Notes under the pieces: model-generated
What the model saw: the letters and a program-made list of their open reading frames with translations, nothing else
What the model was told of the DNA's origin: nothing
The model's database searches: none
In this document: one piece after another, positions 32,407 through 40,934 of the stretch
Layout: every line of letters starts with the position of its first letter
Numbering within the stretch: position 1 is the stretch's first letter
Source: an uncultured Pelagibacteraceae bacterium
GTDB lineage: Bacteria > Pseudomonadota > Alphaproteobacteria > Pelagibacterales > Pelagibacteraceae
Direction of reading: 5' to 3'
Assembly: GCA_902525355.1 (NCBI GenBank)
Contig: CABZGO010000012.1
Location: 1-40,934, forward strand
DNA: 40,934 bases
Made by a program: the position numbers and the translations under genes

Positions 32407-33175
32407 AAAAATAAATATTGAAAATTTTAATATTTTTTACGATGAAAAAATAAAAATAAATACCAATAATGAAGATAAATTAATTGAGATCAAATTTATT
32501 GATAAAAATGGAAAAGTTCTAATAGATAATGCTTTCATTGAAAACTGGAAATTTTATATTACTAGCGATGAACGTTTAACAACAAAATTAAAAAAAAGAA
32601 TTAATAAAATTTCAGGAAATATAGATGAAGAGAACGATATTGGTTGTGTGACATTTTCAAATGTATATTTCAAAAATACCAAAATATTTACTTCTAATCT
32701 CGGATGTAAAAATTCAGTTCATATAATAAATTCAAGTGGTGATATAAATGAATTAAAAGGAGAATACTTAAGTAATGATGCCTTTGACATAGATTTTTCA
32801 GATTTAAAAATAAAAAATGCAAGAATTGTTCAATCTGGATCAGAATGTTTCAGCTTAAAAACAGGAAATTATAATTTCAAAAATTTAAATATTAAGGATT
32901 GCATTCATGGAATTTCTATAGGTGAAAATGGAAAACTTGAAATAGATAAATTCAAAAGTATCAACTCTGAAACTGCTATAACTGTCAAAGATGGATCTGA
33001 GTTGTTTTTAAAAGAAGCTATAATAAATAAAGTTGATTACTGTTTTAAAGTATTTAGAAAAGAATTTTTGTTTAACTACAGCAAAATAAATTATAATGAA
33101 AATTTAACTTCATGTAATGCCAATAAAAGAATGATATCAAAAGATGAATTTTCAACAATTAAAAGAATTTTTTAA
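32402..33175 (+). pseudogene. C-terminal part of the CotH-like gene, displaced frame
   Basis: This frame is open from before the A9 run to a TAA at 33173-33175 and has no good start of its own; the first GTG/ATG-type start is far downstream at 32648. It encodes about 255 residues including a region of short beta turns (YLSNDAFDIDFSDLKIKNAR, ISIGENGKLEIDKFKS, AITVKDGSELFLKEA). These look like right-handed parallel beta-helix coils. The homologue at 33749 has a similar C-terminal region in one frame. The end overlaps the convergent VTC gene by 17 bases. Confidence 0.65.
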
Positions 33176-33749
33176 TACCCTCGCAGTACTTTGAAAATCT
33201 TGTTATATCACCACCAAATAGATCTTCTAATTCACTGTGATAAGTATCATTATTTTTCTTGACCTCAATCACAGACTTTAATTCCTTAAAAGAATTTAAA
33301 ATATTGCAATTGTAATCAAGTTTTGAAAATTTAATATCGTAATCCAATGTATATCTAATTTTTTTTTCAACAGATAAAAAATATTTTCTCTTATAAGATA
33401 CTTGTAATTTTGGAACTAATTTTTCTGTGCAGGTTTTATAAATTAAATTTTTAATTTCATTTAAATTAAAATGGTTCAATTTAATTACCTTTTTACTTGA
33501 CCTTTCATTAACTTTGGATTTAATTTCTAAGGAATATTTATTATCATTATTGTAACTTCTAATTCTAAATTTGCTTCTTGGAGTAATACCTTCTTCACTT
33601 CTGTTAAAGTGTTTTAAATCCTCAGTATCAAAATAAATTGATGAGATTGTTCTCATAACATGTTGATTCTCCAGATTTAAGCTTTGAATACGTTTCAGAT
33701 TATTAGAGAGAGTGTCATAAATTTTTTTTTCAGATCTAAATGTTATCAT
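33159..33749 (-). CDS. VTC-domain (polyphosphate-polymerase-like, CYTH fold) protein
   Basis: A 196-residue VTC-domain protein of the triphosphate-tunnel superfamily. Family signatures are in order: FRSEKKI, SIYFDTEDLKHF, SKFRIRSYN, SLEIKSK, YKRKYF, RYTLDYDI, SVIEVKK and SKYCEGI. The charged Glu/Lys/Arg residues line the tunnel that binds polyphosphate or nucleotides in yeast Vtc4. It is shorter than most and lacks membrane parts. It overlaps the CotH-like gene and is the last gene of the DUF4956-CotH-VTC run, an association seen widely in bacteria. Polymer made or bound is not known here. Confidence 0.82.
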   Translation of the reverse strand: MITFRSEKKIYDTLSNNLKRIQSLNLENQHVMRTISSIYFDTEDLKHFNRSEEGITPRSKFRIRSYNNDNKYSLEIKSKVNERSSKKVIKLNHFNLNEIKNLIYKTCTEKLVPKLQVSYKRKYFLSVEKKIRYTLDYDIKFSKLDYNCNILNSFKELKSVIEVKKNNDTYHSELEDLFGGDITRFSKYCEGIKKFF

Positions 33750-35392
33750 TAATTTAAAATAATGTTTGTTATTTTAGAACGAACATAGTTGATATTATTT
33801 TTACACATATCTATAGTAGAAATTAATTCAACATTTTCTATTAAAGTGTCTAAAAAAGTTAAGCACATGTTATTTAAATTACTACTTCCATTTTCATTTT
33901 TTTGATCAATAATTCTTAATACTAATTTTTTTAGTTTAGAATTTGCAATATATATCTTCGAATTTGTATTTAATTTTATATTTAAAAGAGCTTTTGTTAT
34001 ATTTTTATCAAAATTAAAGTAATTTAAACTATTATTTCTTGTTTCAATATCTGAATTTTCCTTATTCACAATTATTTTATTTACTGACATATCAATTATA
34101 TTTTCAGCCACTGGTAGAACTAATTTTTGTATATCATTATTTTTATATATTGAGTGCGATCCTGTTAAAATTTTTTTTGCCTCTTTAAATGGGATGTTTT
34201 TGCAATAAAGTTCGGGCTTACACATTTGAAATAATTGAAGTTTTTTATTAAAAATTAAATATTCTAAATTTTTATTTTTTTCAAAACTTTGAATTCCAAA
34301 TTCATAATTAGTATTTATTTCGCTAAAGGTTGGTTTCTTAAAAAATAAATCTTTTCTTGTCAAATAATATGATGCAATACATTCAAATTTTTTATTTAAT
34401 TTTGTTGTTGCTCTTAATTGAAAATTTTTTTTAAATTCCTTTAAAATATTTGGTGTATTGTCATTACAATTATTCATATCAAAATTATTAAAGACTATAT
34501 CGCCGTCGAAATATATACTTACTTTATGGTTATAATGGGGGTCATAAAAAAATTTAGAATTTTTAAATGATAAACCGTGAGAACCATATGGTTCATTTAG
34601 TTCCTCAAATTTTTTTTGGGAATAAAAATTCTCACTTAAAATTGCATTTAATGAAATATTATAATTATTCTTTTTAATAAAACTGTTATTTTCGATTTTA
34701 TAACTTTCAACAAAATTAGAGATTTTTTCATTAAAACAATTCTCAAAATTATTTTTGTTACTTTTCATGCATTGAACTCTTTTTTTCATCCAATAACTTG
34801 TATTTCCTTCTACAATAGGAATGTTATATAAGCTCCATCTATTGAGAAAATCTGCCTCCGCCTTTTCTTGAAATATCATTTGAGTTTTAAGTTTGTTAAA
34901 CTTTAAGCTAACCATAGATGAAAAAGGAGTTGGATAATTTAAATTTTCCATCAATAATGACCAAAATATTTCGTTTTCATAATTTTTTGTTCTTGGCAAT
35001 AACAAACGAAAATTTCTTATTCCTTCAATATCTCCATCTATAATTTTAACATGAAAAGAAGTTATACCTCTTTTAAAATCAATATGATCCATAGTTGTTG
35101 GACTACCATTAATTCTAATTTTTGCGTTATAATTTTTTAAATCATAAACAATTTTTGCCTTTATCCACCTTTTTTCTTCTCTACTCTTTACACTGTTAAA
35201 ATTTATTTCACTTAAAAATTTATAAAATTTTTTTAAATTTTTCTCTGAAAGCTTGATTTCAATTTTTTTATTTATTTTAGGTATATTTTTAAGATCATAA
35301 GAGAAGCTATATTGGGAAAAAAATAAAATGAATAAAATAGATATTATAAATTTAAAATTTATAATTTTAGTTTCTTTTTGTAACTGAAACAT
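33749..35392 (-). CDS. CotH-like exported protein (547 residues)
   Basis: A 547-residue protein with an N-terminal signal (NFKFIISILFILFFSQYSFS, cleavage near 31). Homologous to the protein at 30982: KAKIVYDLKNYNAKIRINGS, TSFHVKIIDGD, FRLLLPRTKNYENEIFWSLL. The CotH-kinase-like acid motif is FDGDIVF, after HKVSIYF. The last 80 residues have short beta turns. Start ATG at 35390-35392 lies 26 bases inside the DUF4956 gene. CotH proteins are atypical protein kinases found in spore coats and secreted systems, so a periplasmic or surface kinase-like role is possible but inferred. Confidence 0.72.
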   Translation of the reverse strand: MFQLQKETKIINFKFIISILFILFFSQYSFSYDLKNIPKINKKIEIKLSEKNLKKFYKFLSEINFNSVKSREEKRWIKAKIVYDLKNYNAKIRINGSPTTMDHIDFKRGITSFHVKIIDGDIEGIRNFRLLLPRTKNYENEIFWSLLMENLNYPTPFSSMVSLKFNKLKTQMIFQEKAEADFLNRWSLYNIPIVEGNTSYWMKKRVQCMKSNKNNFENCFNEKISNFVESYKIENNSFIKKNNYNISLNAILSENFYSQKKFEELNEPYGSHGLSFKNSKFFYDPHYNHKVSIYFDGDIVFNNFDMNNCNDNTPNILKEFKKNFQLRATTKLNKKFECIASYYLTRKDLFFKKPTFSEINTNYEFGIQSFEKNKNLEYLIFNKKLQLFQMCKPELYCKNIPFKEAKKILTGSHSIYKNNDIQKLVLPVAENIIDMSVNKIIVNKENSDIETRNNSLNYFNFDKNITKALLNIKLNTNSKIYIANSKLKKLVLRIIDQKNENGSSNLNNMCLTFLDTLIENVELISTIDMCKNNINYVRSKITNIILN

Positions 35393-36023
35393 TTTTAATT
35401 TTAAGCTCTTTTAATGTATCAATTTTATTTTTAATTTTATGATGCTCTTCTATATTATCAAACTTCAACATTATTTCTGTTTTTTTGTTAATATAATCCT
35501 CATCAATATTTTGAATATTATTATTTAAATCAATTACATTATTTATTTCAGACATGGTATTTTCAAAAACGTAATTTGCCTCTACATATTTGTCTTGATC
35601 GTTAATTAATAAATGCTGAACTTTAAGAAAATTAAATTTAAATAAAAATCTTAATATAATTGGGAATACAATTATTATTAAAATAAGAAAAATAGCATAT
35701 TTAATATTGACGGATGCTGTCACTCCCAATGTGATTAGAAAAAATAGTAAAGCTAATTCATAAACACTCTTTATTGGAGTTCTGTATCTGACAATTGATA
35801 AAGCTCCTATCATTCCTAATGAAAGAGCAAGATTACTTGATATTACAGATGTAATAATCATGGCTATTGGTGGAAGCAATATTGAAGTAAATAAATAACT
35901 AGGGCTTCTAAAGTAGCTGAATAGAATAAAGCTATGAATATAGAAAACAAGCAAACCTCCACCAGCCACCAATAAAGTTTTAATTAAAATTAATTGATCA
36001 AGTTTTGCAAATAATAAATCCAT
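35367..36023 (-). CDS. DUF4956-type membrane protein
   Basis: A 218-residue protein with about four hydrophobic segments and a soluble C-terminal region of about 80 residues. The conserved block LALSLGMIGALSIVRYRTPIKSVYELALLFFLITLGVTAS is characteristic of DUF4956. Its partners in other bacteria are often CotH and VTC-domain proteins, exactly as here. It is first in the three-gene run. It may form the membrane part of a surface-polymer system; function unproven. Confidence 0.82.
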   Translation of the reverse strand: MDLLFAKLDQLILIKTLLVAGGGLLVFYIHSFILFSYFRSPSYLFTSILLPPIAMIITSVISSNLALSLGMIGALSIVRYRTPIKSVYELALLFFLITLGVTASVNIKYAIFLILIIIVFPIILRFLFKFNFLKVQHLLINDQDKYVEANYVFENTMSEINNVIDLNNNIQNIDEDYINKKTEIMLKFDNIEEHHKIKNKIDTLKELKIKNVSVTKRN

Positions 36024-36073
36024 ATTTATTTTTAAACTATATTATAATTTAAATAATCTAAAATGAAAATTAA

Positions 36074-36385
36074 CTATAATAAAAAAATGATTATCCAGTA
36101 TGAAAATAAACCTGATAAAATTGTAGCAATTACATTCTTAGAAAAATAACCAACTAATATAGCAACTATTGCTCCAAATATTTTAGGATCGTTCATTTCA
36201 ATAAATGTTCCATAATCATTAATAAAAATTCCTGGAAATATAATTGCAGGAAATACTGCTGAAGGAACATATGCTAGTACTGCTTTAATTCTTTCTCCCA
36301 ATAAATCTCTGTCTACTAGAGCAACCATAGTCATTCTTGTAAAATAAGTAATTATCCCTGCAATAATAATTGATAACCAAGTCAT
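36074..36385 (-). CDS. azlD: AzlD-type branched-chain amino acid transport subunit
   Basis: A 103-residue protein with three to four hydrophobic segments. It begins MTWLSIIIAGIITYFTRMTMV, and the TRxxxV pattern and the following KAVLAYVPSAVFPAIIFP match AzlD. It overlaps azlC by 4 bases (ATGA) as is usual for the pair. AzlCD exports branched-chain amino acids or related compounds. Confidence 0.88.
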   Translation of the reverse strand: MTWLSIIIAGIITYFTRMTMVALVDRDLLGERIKAVLAYVPSAVFPAIIFPGIFINDYGTFIEMNDPKIFGAIVAILVGYFSKNVIATILSGLFSYWIIIFLL

Positions 36386-37068
36386 TTTTTTAACCTCAAT
36401 ACTAATGCAGCTACAAACAATGCTATGATTGGTGATATTATTATGTAGGATTTGAAAGGTGCATCAAAGAATAACAATGAACTTAATCCACATGTGATCA
36501 TAACTATTACATGGTCTAATTTTTTTAAATCATGAACAACAATCGCAATAAAAGTTAAAGGAACTGCAAATTTCAATCCTAGCTCTTCTGGCACAAATGA
36601 ACCAACTATTATTCCTGACAATGTCGATAACTGCCAAAAAATCCAAAGAGTACCTCCTGAACCTAGTAAATGATAATGAAGATTTGGTTCATTTTTATTT
36701 TTTTGAAAGAACTTGTTTGACTCGGCAAACCCCTGGTCTACCACTAAATAAGATATCAATAACTTTTTAATAAATGAGAGTTTTTCTAAATATTCAGACA
36801 AAACTGCCCCATATAATAAGTGTCTGGAATTAATTACCCCTACTGATGTGATCGCTATTACCGCAGAAGCTCCCCCTGAAAGCAATTGTAAGAATACTAT
36901 TTGAGACGCACCGCCAAAAATAATGATAGACATTGCGTAAACTAATATAGGGCTAAAACCGAGCTTTATTCCAATTGCACCACAGACAATTCCAAAAGGA
37001 ATTACTGAAAACATGTGAGGTGCTACAGACAATAAACCCTTTATTAATAATTGTTTTTTTGTGAACAT
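36382..37068 (-). CDS. azlC: AzlC-type branched-chain amino acid transport permease
   Basis: A 228-residue membrane protein with about five to six hydrophobic segments. Family blocks are PHMFSVIPFGIVCGAIGIKLG, FGGASQIVFLQLLSGGAS, INSRHLLYGAVLSEYL and VVDQGFAES. It works with AzlD. Its ATG overlaps the stop of the gamma-glutamylcyclotransferase-like gene, so it belongs to the cinA-ggct-azlCD run. Confidence 0.9.
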   Translation of the reverse strand: MFTKKQLLIKGLLSVAPHMFSVIPFGIVCGAIGIKLGFSPILVYAMSIIIFGGASQIVFLQLLSGGASAVIAITSVGVINSRHLLYGAVLSEYLEKLSFIKKLLISYLVVDQGFAESNKFFQKNKNEPNLHYHLLGSGGTLWIFWQLSTLSGIIVGSFVPEELGLKFAVPLTFIAIVVHDLKKLDHVIVMITCGLSSLLFFDAPFKSYIIISPIIALFVAALVLRLKK

Positions 37069-37475
37069 TACTTAACTGTTTGTAAAGCAATTTTTAAATA
37101 TTTCATATCGAGTTTACAATCTTTGTATCCTCGCTTTACTACATTTAAGTATCTTTCAGTTGGATATCTAAATTCAGTTTTATTAACCATAATGTAAGTC
37201 ATCACTGTTTTATTATAATAAGTAAAATAAAGTTTTTTATAAAGAATTGGATAATCCTCATAAACATCTAGTTTTTTTTCATCACTTTTAGATATTTCAA
37301 ATAAAGCACCGGGAACTAAAGAATTTTTGCTCTTTTCTATATCAGCAGCTCTATATTTACTTCTAAAGTTTAATCTATAGCCCTTAAGTTCATATTTTTT
37401 TAAGAAAACAGAGTCTTTACATCTCCGCTTCATTTGAAAAAGATTAAGATTACTTCCGTAAGCAAAATATAACAT
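37068..37475 (-). CDS. Gamma-glutamylcyclotransferase-like (GGCT/AIG2 fold) protein
   Basis: A 135-residue protein with the GGCT signature YFAYGSNLN at 3-11 (YGSN loop binds the gamma-glutamyl carboxylate) and the catalytic Glu in DVYEDYPILY at about 73-82. It would cyclise gamma-glutamyl amino acids to 5-oxoproline or act on a related amide. Overlaps both neighbours as TAATG-type junctions. Substrate open. Confidence 0.82.
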   Translation of the reverse strand: MLYFAYGSNLNLFQMKRRCKDSVFLKKYELKGYRLNFRSKYRAADIEKSKNSLVPGALFEISKSDEKKLDVYEDYPILYKKLYFTYYNKTVMTYIMVNKTEFRYPTERYLNVVKRGYKDCKLDMKYLKIALQTVK

Positions 37476-38227
37476 TACTCCAGTTCAACTATTTTAATAT
37501 TTTTTGCTTTGACAAATTCAAGTATTAGTGAGTTACACAGGTTTATTTTATCTTGATCTTTTGATCTTAATACAATTGATACACCTAATTTACCTTGTCT
37601 AAAAAAAGGATAACTACCAATTTCTACATCTTTGTTATTGTCTTGAACATTAGTTAATGAGCTTGCTATTTCACTTTCATAAGTCATTAAATTTATAGTT
37701 TTGCTTAAAATAGGATCTCCGCCAACAAGTACATTTCCTAAACCCCCAATCATTGCTTTTAATATTGATGGAACACCTGGAAGAGAAAACACATTTTCCA
37801 CGTAAAATCCTGGGGCGCCACTAGTTGGATTTAAAATAAGATTAGCTGTAACTGGCATCTTTGCCATTTTTTGTCTACCATCATTAAAATTACCCGGTTC
37901 GTAATATTTTTCTAAAATAGCAAATGCCTCTTTATGAAATCCATATTCAATATTAAATGCTTTTGATATAGATTCTGCAGTTATGTCATCGTGAGTAGGA
38001 CCAATACCACCTGTAGTAAACACATAGTTGTATTTAACTCTTAACTCATGAACAGTATCTATTATGGTTTTTTCCACATCGGGAATTACTCTTACCTCTC
38101 CAACAGAAATTCCTAGAGAATTAAGCCAAGTAGCTAATGTACTTGTATTCAAATCTTTTGTTCTGCCAGATAATACCTCATTACCTATAATGATAATTGC
38201 TGAAGATATTTCTTTTTTATTAGTCAT
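37475..38227 (-). CDS. CinA N-terminal (MoCF-type molybdopterin-binding) domain protein
   Basis: A 250-residue protein from the ATG at 38225-38227; a longer frame to 38311 would overlap sfsA by 62 bases and has no family similarity. Seen are SAIIIIGNEVLSGRTKDLNTS and the motif TTGGIGPTHDDIT, and a C-terminal LPGVPSILKAM. Bacterial CinA is about 415 residues and adds a deamidase domain; here only the first domain plus a short tail is present. It may act on NAD-related or pterin nucleotides (pyrophosphatase activity is known in CinA). Diverges from sfsA with a 22-base gap. Confidence 0.85.
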   Translation of the reverse strand: MTNKKEISSAIIIIGNEVLSGRTKDLNTSTLATWLNSLGISVGEVRVIPDVEKTIIDTVHELRVKYNYVFTTGGIGPTHDDITAESISKAFNIEYGFHKEAFAILEKYYEPGNFNDGRQKMAKMPVTANLILNPTSGAPGFYVENVFSLPGVPSILKAMIGGLGNVLVGGDPILSKTINLMTYESEIASSLTNVQDNNKDVEIGSYPFFRQGKLGVSIVLRSKDQDKINLCNSLILEFVKAKNIKIVELE

Positions 38228-38249
38228 TTCTAAATATAAATAAAATTCT

Positions 38250-38936
38250 ATGAAATTTACCAACACTTTATTAAAAGGCAAATTACAACGGAGATATAAG
38301 AGATTTTTCACAGATATAGAAGTAAAAAATAAAACTGTTGTAGCACATTGTCCAAATACGGGTTCTATGATGGGTTTATTAGATCAAGGAAATGAGGCTT
38401 GGATTAGCAAACATAATGATCCAAAGCGTAAATTAAAATTTACCTTGGAAATGATAAAAGTAGGAAAAAGAATAATAGGAGTAAATACTCATAGAGCGAA
38501 TAGAATTGTTGAACATGCTTTAGAGAATAAACTAATAAAAGAATTTAGTACAATTAAAAATATTCGAGCAGAATTTAAATATTCTGATGATACCAGATTT
38601 GACTTTTTGTGTGATAAAAAAATATTAGAAGTAAAGAATACAACATTGATGAGAGAGGATGATATTGCAGAATTTCCAGATGCTGTCACATCAAGGGGGA
38701 CAAAACACCTCCAAAAGTTAACAGAATCAATTAAAAAAGGATATAAGGCTTATGTCTTATTTTTAACTCAAATTCAGGATATAAATAATTTTAGAATAGC
38801 AAAAGATATAGACTCTAACTATTATAAAGAATATTTAGATGCTAAGAAATCTGGTGTAAACTTTCTTGCTTACAGATGTAGTTTAAATTCTAAAGAAATA
38901 AAAATTGAAAAGAAAATTAAGATTTTAGATGAGTAA
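38250..38936 (+). CDS. sfsA: SfsA family protein (putative nuclease / sugar fermentation stimulation)
   Basis: A 228-residue SfsA protein. The N-terminal block LLKGKLQRRYKRFFTDIEV and AHCPNTGSMMGLL are typical, as are RFDFLCDKKILEVKNTTL and FPDAVTSRGTKHL. The second resembles the PD-(D/E)xK fold (D...ExK), and SfsA proteins are thought to bind or cut DNA; their cell role is unclear. The 3' end overlaps map by 8 bases. Confidence 0.92.
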   Translation: MKFTNTLLKGKLQRRYKRFFTDIEVKNKTVVAHCPNTGSMMGLLDQGNEAWISKHNDPKRKLKFTLEMIKVGKRIIGVNTHRANRIVEHALENKLIKEFSTIKNIRAEFKYSDDTRFDFLCDKKILEVKNTTLMREDDIAEFPDAVTSRGTKHLQKLTESIKKGYKAYVLFLTQIQDINNFRIAKDIDSNYYKEYLDAKKSGVNFLAYRCSLNSKEIKIEKKIKILDE

Positions 38937-39699
38937 TTTTTCAGAAAAATTTGAGAAAATGAGAATTGCTGGGAAACTAGCATCTCAAACTTTAGATATG
39001 CTTACGCATGAAGTTAAAGAGGGTGTGTCTACAGATAAGATTGATCAATTAGGATATGAATTTATAAGAGATAATGGAGGCCACTCTGCTCCACTATATT
39101 ATAGAGGATTTAAAAAATCACTATGCACTTCTTTAAACCATGTTGTTTGTCATGGTATTCCCTCTGATAGGGTTTTGAATGAGGGTGATACGGTTAATAT
39201 AGATGTTACGGCGATAGTGAATGAGTACTACGGTGACACTAGTAGAATGTTTGCTATTGGAGATATTCCAGTAAAAGCCAAAAACTTAATAGAGACAACA
39301 TACGAGTCAATGATGAAAGGAATTGAAATTTTAAAACCTGGAGTAAAATTAGGAGACATTGGCTATGAAATTCAATCTTTTGTTGAAGAAAGAGGTTTTT
39401 CTGTTGTTAGAGATTTTTGTGGGCACGGCATTAGCAATACATTTCATGAACAACCTAATATTCTTCATTATGGTAAGAAAAATACAGGTCATGAACTAAC
39501 ACCTGGCATGACCTTTACAATAGAACCGATGATTAATACTGGTAAATTAGATGTAAAAGTACTTAATGATGGATGGACTGCAGTAACAAAAGATAAGTCT
39601 TTATCTGCTCAATTTGAGCATACAATAGGAATAACAGAAGACTCTTATGAGATTTTTACAGAATCTGTTAAAGGTTATAAGAGGCCCCCATATAATTAA
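38929..39699 (+). CDS. map: Methionine aminopeptidase, type I
   Basis: A 256-residue enzyme that removes the N-terminal Met from new proteins. The five metal ligands are visible: Asp in VNIDVTAIV, Asp in YYGDTSRMF, His in DFCGHGISNTFHE, Glu in FTIEPM and Glu in AQFEHTIGI. No N-terminal SH3-binding extension is present. Overlaps sfsA at its start and purB at its stop (TAATG), so the three form one operon. Confidence 0.95.
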   Translation: MSNFSEKFEKMRIAGKLASQTLDMLTHEVKEGVSTDKIDQLGYEFIRDNGGHSAPLYYRGFKKSLCTSLNHVVCHGIPSDRVLNEGDTVNIDVTAIVNEYYGDTSRMFAIGDIPVKAKNLIETTYESMMKGIEILKPGVKLGDIGYEIQSFVEERGFSVVRDFCGHGISNTFHEQPNILHYGKKNTGHELTPGMTFTIEPMINTGKLDVKVLNDGWTAVTKDKSLSAQFEHTIGITEDSYEIFTESVKGYKRPPYN

Positions 39700-40934
39700 T
39701 GATAACACGCTACTCTAGAAAAGAACTTACGGATATTTGGTCCGAATATAACAAATATAAAATTTGGTTAGATGTAGAGATTGCTGCAGCTGAAGGAATG
39801 GAAAGATTAGGAACTATTCCAAAAGGTGTTGCAAGTGCTGTAAGAAAAAAGGCTAATATTAATGTTAAAAGAATTCACAATATTGAAGCCAAAGTTAAAC
39901 ATGACGTCATTGCATTCTTAACATCTGTCACTGAAAAAGTGGGAATTAAGGCAAGATATTTACACCAAGGAATGACCTCATCAGATGTTGTAGACACAAG
40001 TTTTAATATTCAATTAGTTCAATCTGGTAAAATTTTGTTAAAGGATATAGATCAAATTTTAAAAGTTTTAAAATCTAAAGCTAAAAAATATAAATTTACA
40101 CCATGCATGGGTAGAAGCCATGGTATTCATGCAGAGCCAATTACATTTGGTCTTAAATTAGCTTCATATTATGAGGAATTTAAAAGAAATAAAAAAAGAC
40201 TAATTAATGCAATAGATGAAATATCAACTTGCGCAATATCTGGTGCTGTTGGCACTTTTGCAAATATTAATCCTAATGTAGAAAAGCACGTTGCTAAAAA
40301 ACTAGGATTAAAAGTTGAACCCATTTCTACTCAAGTTATTCCAAGAGATAGACATGCACATTATTTTTCAGTTTTAGGTATTATAGCTGGATCAATTGAA
40401 AGAGTTTCAACAGAAATTAGACACTTGCAAAGAACTGAAGTTTATGAATTGCAGGAATTTTTTTCAAAAAAACAAAAAGGTTCAAGTGCAATGCCACATA
40501 AAAAAAACCCAATATTAAGTGAAAACTTAACTGGACTTGCTAGAATGGTTAGAAGTTATACTATTCCAGCTCTAGAAAATATTGCTCTTTGGCATGAAAG
40601 AGATATTTCACATTCAAGCGTAGAAAGAAATATTGGTCCAGATGCAAATATAACTCTAGATTTTGCTTTAGTAAGATTAGCGAGCGTATTAGATAAAGTG
40701 ATTGTGTATCCAAAGAAAATGCTTAACAATCTTAATATCACCAAGGGCACAATTTTCTCTCAAGAGTTGATGTTAGAACTTACAAAATCAGGTTTAAGTA
40801 GGGAAATCTCATATAGATTAGTACAGGCACATGCAAAAAAATGCATAGCAGATAATCTCGATCTTTTAGATGTTGTGATGACTGATAAAAACATTACATC
40901 TAGAATATCTACTAAAAAAATGAAAAAAATATTT
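39699..40934 (+). CDS. purB: Adenylosuccinate lyase, truncated by the window end
   Basis: The ATG at 39699-39701 overlaps the map stop. The frame is open for 412 codons to the end of the window. PurB motifs seen are RYSRKELTDIWSE at the start, TSSDVVDTS, the His in GRSHGIHAEPITF, the general signature KGSSAMPHKKNPI (the catalytic Ser loop), and WHERDISHSSVERN. It removes fumarate in two steps of purine synthesis. The full gene should be about 430 residues, so only a short end is missing. Confidence 0.96.
   Translation, partial: MITRYSRKELTDIWSEYNKYKIWLDVEIAAAEGMERLGTIPKGVASAVRKKANINVKRIHNIEAKVKHDVIAFLTSVTEKVGIKARYLHQGMTSSDVVDTSFNIQLVQSGKILLKDIDQILKVLKSKAKKYKFTPCMGRSHGIHAEPITFGLKLASYYEEFKRNKKRLINAIDEISTCAISGAVGTFANINPNVEKHVAKKLGLKVEPISTQVIPRDRHAHYFSVLGIIAGSIERVSTEIRHLQRTEVYELQEFFSKKQKGSSAMPHKKNPILSENLTGLARMVRSYTIPALENIALWHERDISHSSVERNIGPDANITLDFALVRLASVLDKVIVYPKKMLNNLNITKGTIFSQELMLELTKSGLSREISYRLVQAHAKKCIADNLDLLDVVMTDKNITSRISTKKMKKIF

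Noticed and set aside
38228..38311. Longer start for the CinA-domain gene
   Set aside because: It would run 62 bases into the divergent sfsA gene, whose N terminus is clearly conserved.
1..40934. CRISPR array, IS element, transposase, integrase or rRNA
   Set aside because: None seen; no regularly spaced repeats of 25-40 bases and no matching protein motifs.

Overview
The window looks like a chromosome segment of a streamlined marine alphaproteobacterium, most likely Pelagibacterales (SAR11) or a close relative. This rests on very low GC, almost no intergenic space, many TAATG/ATGA gene overlaps, and gene content: a DMSP demethylase-like protein, glucosylglycerate synthesis, a tripartite tricarboxylate transporter (TTT), phosphatidylcholine synthase and an alternative oxidase. 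It is an inference from content and composition, not a database match. No CRISPR array, insertion sequence, transposase or integrase was seen. No gene-free stretch exceeds 300 bases.

Layout. 1-2251: the rlmB 3' end, tRNA-Thr(TGT), a DmdA-like gene coupled to NAD kinase, and tRNA-Leu(TAA). 2213-5779: a small island on the 5' side of tRNA-Leu, flanked by a 75-bp direct repeat made of the tRNA 5' half plus its upstream DNA. It carries seven minus-strand genes of unknown function, including two copies of a [single-TM anchor + Sel1-repeat protein] pair. 5785-7823: gpgP and gpgS, for the compatible solute glucosylglycerate. 7843-12772: two divergent phosphosulfolactate synthase (ComA) family genes flanking a TTT transporter (TctC receptor and fused TctAB), possibly a sulfonate or other organic-acid uptake system. 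12891-14485: phosphatidylcholine synthase and a 2-keto-4-pentenoate hydratase family enzyme.

14486-18888: an envelope-type operon (SHOCT lipoprotein, S1-family protease with a coiled coil, two exported proteins) followed by small genes including an IsdG-type heme-degrading monooxygenase. 19018-20749: alternative oxidase with an NQO-like flavodoxin-fold protein, then a DUF4396 membrane protein. 20803-24485: a tightly coupled operon of unknown function that looks trans-envelope: a 623-residue inner-membrane protein with a long periplasmic coiled coil, three more inner-membrane proteins, an outer-membrane barrel and a 22-residue peptide. 24578-28154: a nuclease with a stop codon inside its signal peptide, two paralogous secreted proteins and a large secreted protein with C-terminal repeats. 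28120-30937: a PhyH-type dioxygenase and an OafA-type acyltransferase.

30982-36023: a cluster of DUF4956 membrane protein, CotH-like protein and VTC-domain protein, facing a second CotH-like gene that is split by a homopolymer frameshift. 36074-40934: AzlCD, a gamma-glutamylcyclotransferase-like protein, a CinA N-domain protein, SfsA, methionine aminopeptidase, and purB running off the window end.

The best candidates for undescribed biology are the Sel1/anchor mini-island, the ComA-pair/TTT locus, the trans-envelope coiled-coil operon, and the CotH/VTC/DUF4956 cluster with its broken paralog.
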